This document shows, piece after piece, positions 60,802 through 64,000 of a stretch of DNA of 64,000 nucleotides. The DNA is from an uncultured Oscillospiraceae bacterium (lineage in GTDB: Bacteria > Bacillota > Clostridia > Oscillospirales > Oscillospiraceae), in the NCBI GenBank assembly GCA_944385475.1, contig CALWXJ010000056.1:1-64000 (forward strand). Reading direction: 5' to 3'. The notes beneath the pieces were generated by a model that saw only the letters and a program-made list of their open reading frames with translations, had not been told where the DNA came from and did not search any database. Every line of letters begins with the position of its first letter. Position 1 is the first letter of the stretch. Made by a program: the position numbers and the translations under genes.

Positions 60802-62241
60802 ATGGCACAGGATAAAAGACAGGTAGACGCCATTACCCCCCGGGATGTGGATTTTGCCCAGTGGTACACGGATGTGTGCAAAAAGGCGGAGCTGATCGAC
60901 TACTCCTCCGTGAAGGGACTTTTCATTTACCGGCCTTATGGCTACGCCATTTGGGAAAACGTCCAAAACGTGCTGGATAAGCGATTCAAGGAACTGGGCC
61001 ACGAAAATGTCTATCTGCCCGTCCTGATCCCCGAGTCCCTTTTGCAGAAGGAAAAGGACCACGTGGAGGGTTTTGCACCTGAGTGTGCCTGGATCACCAT
61101 GGGCGGCAGCGAAAAGCTGGAGGACCGGCTGTGTGTCCGTCCCACCTCTGAGACGCTTTTTTGCGAGCATTACGCCAATATCATCCACTCCTGGCGGGAC
61201 CTGCCCAAGCTCTATAACCAGTGGTGCAGCGTGCTGCGGTGGGAGAAGACCTCCCGTCCCTTCCTGCGCCACCGGGAGTTTTTGTGGCAGGAGGGCCATA
61301 CCATGCACGCCACTGCCGAAGAGGCCCGGGAGGAGACCATGCGGATGCTGGGTGTCTACGCGGACTTCTTTGAAGATGTGCTGGCCATGCCGGTGATCAA
61401 GGGACGCAAGACGGAGAAAGAGAAGTTCAACGGTGCAGAGGAGACCTATACCGTGGAGTGCATGATGCATGACCACAAGGCCCTCCAGGCAGGCACCAGC
61501 CACTACTTCGGCGACGGTTTTGCCAAAGCCTTTGACATCACGTTTGCCGGGAAGGACAACCAGCCCCACCATCCCCATCAGACCAGTTGGGGCGTTTCCA
61601 CCCGGATGATCGGCGGCATCATCATGACCCACGGCGATGACAACGGGTTGGTGCTGCCTCCCCGTATCGCGCCCATCCAGGCGGTGGTCATCCCCGTGGC
61701 CGCCCACAAAGAGGGGGTGCTGGCCGCCGCCGCCGGCCTGAAAGACCGCCTGGCTGCCGCCGGGATCCGGGTGAAGATGGACGACAGCGACAATACGCCC
61801 GGCTGGAAATTCGCCGAGTATGAGATGAAGGGCGTACCCGTTCGGGTGGAGATCGGCCCCAAGGACATGGAAAAGGGACAGTGCGTCCTGGCCCGCCGGG
61901 ACACCGGGGAGAAGATTCCCGCCCCGCTGGAGGGACTGGAGGAGACGGTGAAAAAGCTCCTGGACGCCATCCATGACAACATGTTTGCCATGGCTTTGAA
62001 GAACCGGGAGGAGAACACCTTCGACATCTCCTCTCCGGAGGAAGCCCGGGCCGTGGCCATGGGCAAGGGAGGCTTCCTGCGCTCCAAGTGGTGCGGCAGT
62101 CCTGCCTGCGAGCAGGCCATGAAGGACCGCGCCGGCGTCAGCTCCCGCTGCATGCCTCTGGAACAATCCGGCACCCAGGGGGTTTGCCCTGTGTGCGGCA
62201 AGCCCTGCACCACCGACATTTACTGGGGCGTGGCGTATTAA
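60802..62241 (+). CDS. proS: Prolyl-tRNA synthetase (archaeal/eukaryotic-like, ProS type 3)
   Basis: 479 residues, lacking the editing insertion domain of bacterial-type ProRS. Class II core: RPTSETLFCEHYANI near 113, LRWEKTSRPFLRHREFLWQEGHT near 140 (motif 2), GVSTRMIGGIIMTHGDDNGL near 265 (motif 3), the anticodon-binding domain near 285-390, and a C-terminal zinc-binding domain with CxxxC and CPVCGKPC. The open frame continues 294 bp upstream through unrelated sequence; the ATG at 60802 with GAGGAAGAG is preferred. Confidence 0.94.
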   Translation: MAQDKRQVDAITPRDVDFAQWYTDVCKKAELIDYSSVKGLFIYRPYGYAIWENVQNVLDKRFKELGHENVYLPVLIPESLLQKEKDHVEGFAPECAWITMGGSEKLEDRLCVRPTSETLFCEHYANIIHSWRDLPKLYNQWCSVLRWEKTSRPFLRHREFLWQEGHTMHATAEEAREETMRMLGVYADFFEDVLAMPVIKGRKTEKEKFNGAEETYTVECMMHDHKALQAGTSHYFGDGFAKAFDITFAGKDNQPHHPHQTSWGVSTRMIGGIIMTHGDDNGLVLPPRIAPIQAVVIPVAAHKEGVLAAAAGLKDRLAAAGIRVKMDDSDNTPGWKFAEYEMKGVPVRVEIGPKDMEKGQCVLARRDTGEKIPAPLEGLEETVKKLLDAIHDNMFAMALKNREENTFDISSPEEARAVAMGKGGFLRSKWCGSPACEQAMKDRAGVSSRCMPLEQSGTQGVCPVCGKPCTTDIYWGVAY

Positions 62242-62249
62242 AAAGAGAG

Positions 62250-62276
62250 GACGGGCGAATTTTCGCCCGTCTTCTT
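62250..62276 (+). terminator. Terminator of proS
   Basis: GACGGGCGAA / TTCGCCCGTC around a short T loop, followed by TTCTTCC. Confidence 0.75.
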
Positions 62277-62347
62277 CCTGCTTTTTGCGGTTTTTTTGAA
62301 ATGACGAAAAAAATTTCAGTTTTTCGTAAAAAACGGAGAAAATCCTC

Positions 62348-62376
62348 TTGACAGCGGGAGGATTTTCTTTTATCAT
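62348..62376 (+). promoter_or_regulatory. Promoter of the S10 ribosomal protein operon
   Basis: TTGACA, 17 bp, TATCAT (with CATAAT overlapping). Confidence 0.8.
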
Positions 62377-62383
62377 AATTGAG

Positions 62384-62650
62384 TCTGTGGGATGACCATG
62401 CCCATAGATGCTGCGATGAACCGGGAGATTGCTCCGCAAGGAGGTAACTTCCGGGGAGTATGTCCGATAATCGGGCGGCTGAGAAAGATCTGTACGTTGC
62501 GTAGATCGCTGCGCCATGCACAGTACCGGCCGTGGGTTCCCTGCGCCGGTATTTTTCATGAGCTGGAATGATACGCACGGATAAGCGTATAGAAAAATCT
62601 CTCGCCGTAGGTCGTCGAGACTGCGTGAAAACTACCTACGAAATCAGGAG
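62384..62650 (+). promoter_or_regulatory. Structured leader of the S10 operon with attenuator-like hairpin
   Basis: About 275 nt lie between promoter and rpsJ. At 62524-62556 TACCGGC and GCCGGTA enclose an inner GGG/CCC stem and run into TTTTTC, an intrinsic-terminator layout in mid-leader. Further on, CGTAGGT and ACCTACG (about 62604-62642) form a stem ending just before the ribosome site. The arrangement resembles autogenous control of S10 operons, where L4 acts on the leader in enterics. Which protein would bind here is unknown. Confidence 0.55.
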
Positions 62651-62659
62651 GAAACAACC

Positions 62660-62971
62660 ATGGCACAAAAAGAAATGATCCGCATTCGCCTCAAGGCCTA
62701 TGACCACCAGGTCATCGACCAGAGCGCAGAGAAGATCGTGGAGACCGCCAAGCGCACCGGCGCTGAGGTTTCCGGCCCCATCCCTCTGCCCACCAAGAAG
62801 GAGATCGTCACCATTTTGCGGGCCGTCCACAAATATAAGGACAGCCGCGAGCAGTTTGAGCGCCGCACCCACAAGCGCCTCATCGACATCACCAAGTCCT
62901 CCCCCAAGACTGTGGAGGCTCTGATGGCCCTGGAGCTGCCTGCCGGCGTGGAGATCGAGATCAAGCTCTGA
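62660..62971 (+). CDS. rpsJ: 30S ribosomal protein S10
   Basis: 103 residues, full length. [28 protein letters not shown] at the start, [39 protein letters not shown] in the middle and [11 protein letters not shown] at the end are standard S10. First gene of the S10 operon; also known as NusE, the antitermination factor. GGAGGAAAC precedes the ATG. Confidence 0.97.
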   Translation: MAQKEMIRIRLKAYDHQVIDQSAEKIVETAKRTGAEVSGPIPLPTKKEIVTILRAVHKYKDSREQFERRTHKRLIDITKSSPKTVEALMALELPAGVEIEIKL

Positions 62972-63029
62972 AAGACCCGGGCAGGAAGCGCGTGCTTCCC
63001 CAATTCTATCTGATTTTGTTTGCTGTCCA

Positions 63030-63111
63030 TGTCCGCCTATCTTGCGAGGCGGACGGGTCATGTCGGCAGAGCAATGCGGGAAAGACCCAACTTTCCGGTA
63101 TCTAAGCCGAC
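63030..63111 (+). promoter_or_regulatory. Structured spacer between rpsJ and rplC
   Basis: The gap is 168 bp, long for these neighbours. GTCCGCCT / AGGCGGAC forms a first hairpin (63030-63053). A second, larger element has outer arms GTCGGC (63062-63067) and GCCGAC (63106-63111) and inner arms GGAAAG (63079-63084) and CTTTCC (63091-63096). No T-run follows. A translational or processing signal for rplC is likely. Confidence 0.55.
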
Positions 63112-63139
63112 CAATAACCTTTCAGGAGGAGAATACACA

Positions 63140-63859
63140 ATGAAAGCAATTATCGGCAAAAAAGTGGGCATGTCCCAGATTTTTGACGAGAATGGCCATG
63201 TGATCCCCGTCACCGTCATCGAGGCGGGCCCCTGCGTGGTCGTTCAGAAAAAGACTTCCGAGAAGGAAGGCTATGACGCGGTGCAGCTGGGCTATGAAGA
63301 CGTCCCCCAGCGCAAGCTGACCAAGGGCGAGATGGGCCATCTGAACAAGGCTGGCGTCAGCCCCAAAAAGCACCTGCGGGAATTCAACCTGGAAAATGCC
63401 GCGGAACTGAACGTGGGCGACATCATCAAGGCCGACACCTTTGCCGTGGGCGACTTCGTGGATGTCACCGGCATTTCCAAGGGCCACGGCTATCAGGGCG
63501 TTATCAAGCGCTACGGCGCCCAGCGCACCCCCACCAGCCACGGCGGCGGCCCTGTCCACCGCCACGCCGGTTCCATGGGCCCTACCAGCCATATGTCCCG
63601 GATCACCAAGGGTAAGATCGGTGCCGGCCACATGGGCGTGGATCAGGTGACCATCCAGAACCTGAGCGTTGTGAAGGTGGATCCCGAGCTGAACATGCTG
63701 GTTGTCTGCGGCGCCATTCCCGGCCCCAAGGGCGGACTGGTGACCATCAAGTCCACCGTCAAGGTCCACAAGGTCAAGCAGGCCGGCGCTGACATCAGCA
63801 AGAACCCGCAGAAGGCTTCCGGACGTAACCCGCAGAAGGCCTCCGCCAGAAGCAAGTAA
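63140..63859 (+). CDS. rplC: 50S ribosomal protein L3
   Basis: 239 residues. [30 protein letters not shown] at the start, the extended loop [33 protein letters not shown] near residue 115 that reaches the peptidyl transferase centre, and [24 protein letters not shown] near 195. The C-terminus has a short [14 protein letters not shown] duplication, longer than usual. Start ATG at 63140 with CAGGAGGA; the upstream frame to 63020 lies in the structured spacer. Confidence 0.97.
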   Translation: MKAIIGKKVGMSQIFDENGHVIPVTVIEAGPCVVVQKKTSEKEGYDAVQLGYEDVPQRKLTKGEMGHLNKAGVSPKKHLREFNLENAAELNVGDIIKADTFAVGDFVDVTGISKGHGYQGVIKRYGAQRTPTSHGGGPVHRHAGSMGPTSHMSRITKGKIGAGHMGVDQVTIQNLSVVKVDPELNMLVVCGAIPGPKGGLVTIKSTVKVHKVKQAGADISKNPQKASGRNPQKASARSK

Positions 63860-63877
63860 GAAAGGGGTGCTGAAGTA

Positions 63878-64000
63878 ATGTCTACCATGAAAGTTTTAAA
63901 CATGGCCGGCGCTGAGGTCGGCAATGTGGAGCTGTGCGACGCCATTTTCGGCATCGAGCCCAATGAGGTCGTGGTTCACGAGGTCGTAAAGAACCACCTG
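63878..64000 (+). CDS. rplD: 50S ribosomal protein L4 (partial, cut by window end)
   Basis: The first 41 codons. MKVLNMAGAEVGNVELCDAIFG and the following PNEVVVHEVV match the start of L4. AAAGGGGTG precedes the ATG, 18 bp after rplC. The order rpsJ-rplC-rplD is that of the S10 operon. Confidence 0.93.
   Translation, partial: MSTMKVLNMAGAEVGNVELCDAIFGIEPNEVVVHEVVKNHL

Noticed and set aside
60769..62559. 596-codon antisense frame over proS
   Set aside because: Shadow frame; proS with all motifs is on the plus strand.

Overview
The window looks like chromosome of an anaerobic, spore-forming, GC-rich member of the Clostridia, probably an Oscillospiraceae-like gut bacterium. Supporting signs are rubrerythrin and PerR, several ferredoxins, a GerA/SpoVAF-type germination protein, an archaeal-type prolyl-tRNA synthetase, a glycine riboswitch, a phosphoketolase, and GC-rich codon usage with strong Shine-Dalgarno sites. 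The taxonomic placement is inference. No prophage, CRISPR array or rRNA operon is visible. The only mobile DNA is a 5'-truncated IS3-family remnant at the left edge.

Left part (1-24 kb). After the IS remnant comes a perR-rubrerythrin pair behind a perfect PerR box, then a cation/proton antiporter divergent from a LysR regulator, and a flavodoxin. The centrepiece is a nine-gene, mostly translationally coupled operon (5.5-14.9 kb) holding the whole shikimate pathway and both the Phe and Tyr branches: aroF, tyrA, aroB, aroA, aroC, pheA, an aroE-aroK fusion, aroQ and an aminotransferase. Ahead of it lies a textbook ribosome-mediated attenuator with a 17-codon leader peptide full of Phe and Tyr codons. 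A SigI-like sigma factor with an RsgI-like PepSY anti-sigma follows. After that come membrane proteins, an XRE regulator with two clear operators, an AI-2E family transporter, an M29 aminopeptidase, a YihY protein with an in-frame amber codon, an ArsC-like protein lacking its cysteine, and a sirtuin.

Middle (24-45 kb). Three tRNA-Leu genes precede a sigma-54 activator, which sits next to a sigma-54 promoter driving a MalY/PatB-type lyase and an NhaC antiporter. A small secreted Asp/Asn-Gly repeat protein lies beside a second SigI/RsgI-like pair, and both genes of that pair carry a homopolymer frameshift. Then come a thioredoxin-reductase-like flavoprotein without the CxxC, a YeiH transporter with a divergent LysR regulator, tRNA-Leu(CAA), asnS, a two-component system, an Lrp regulator, a tandem glycine riboswitch with its sodium/amino-acid symporter, YerC, a methyltransferase and Hsp33.

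Right part (45-64 kb). Five tRNA genes are followed by an aspartate-to-pyruvate catabolic cluster (fumarase alpha and beta, aspartase, malic enzyme) with a LysR gene. Next are a spore germination protein, ferredoxins, a candidate structured non-coding RNA of about 340 nt, gap divergent from phosphoketolase, a TIM-barrel protein, a lipoprotein, proS, and the start of the S10 ribosomal operon (rpsJ, rplC, partial rplD) with structured leaders.

Four genes contain single-base frameshifts and one has a nonsense codon. Three of the frameshifts lie in G or C runs, so sequencing error must be excluded before biological meaning is given to them. Short-site coordinates were counted by eye and may be off by a base.
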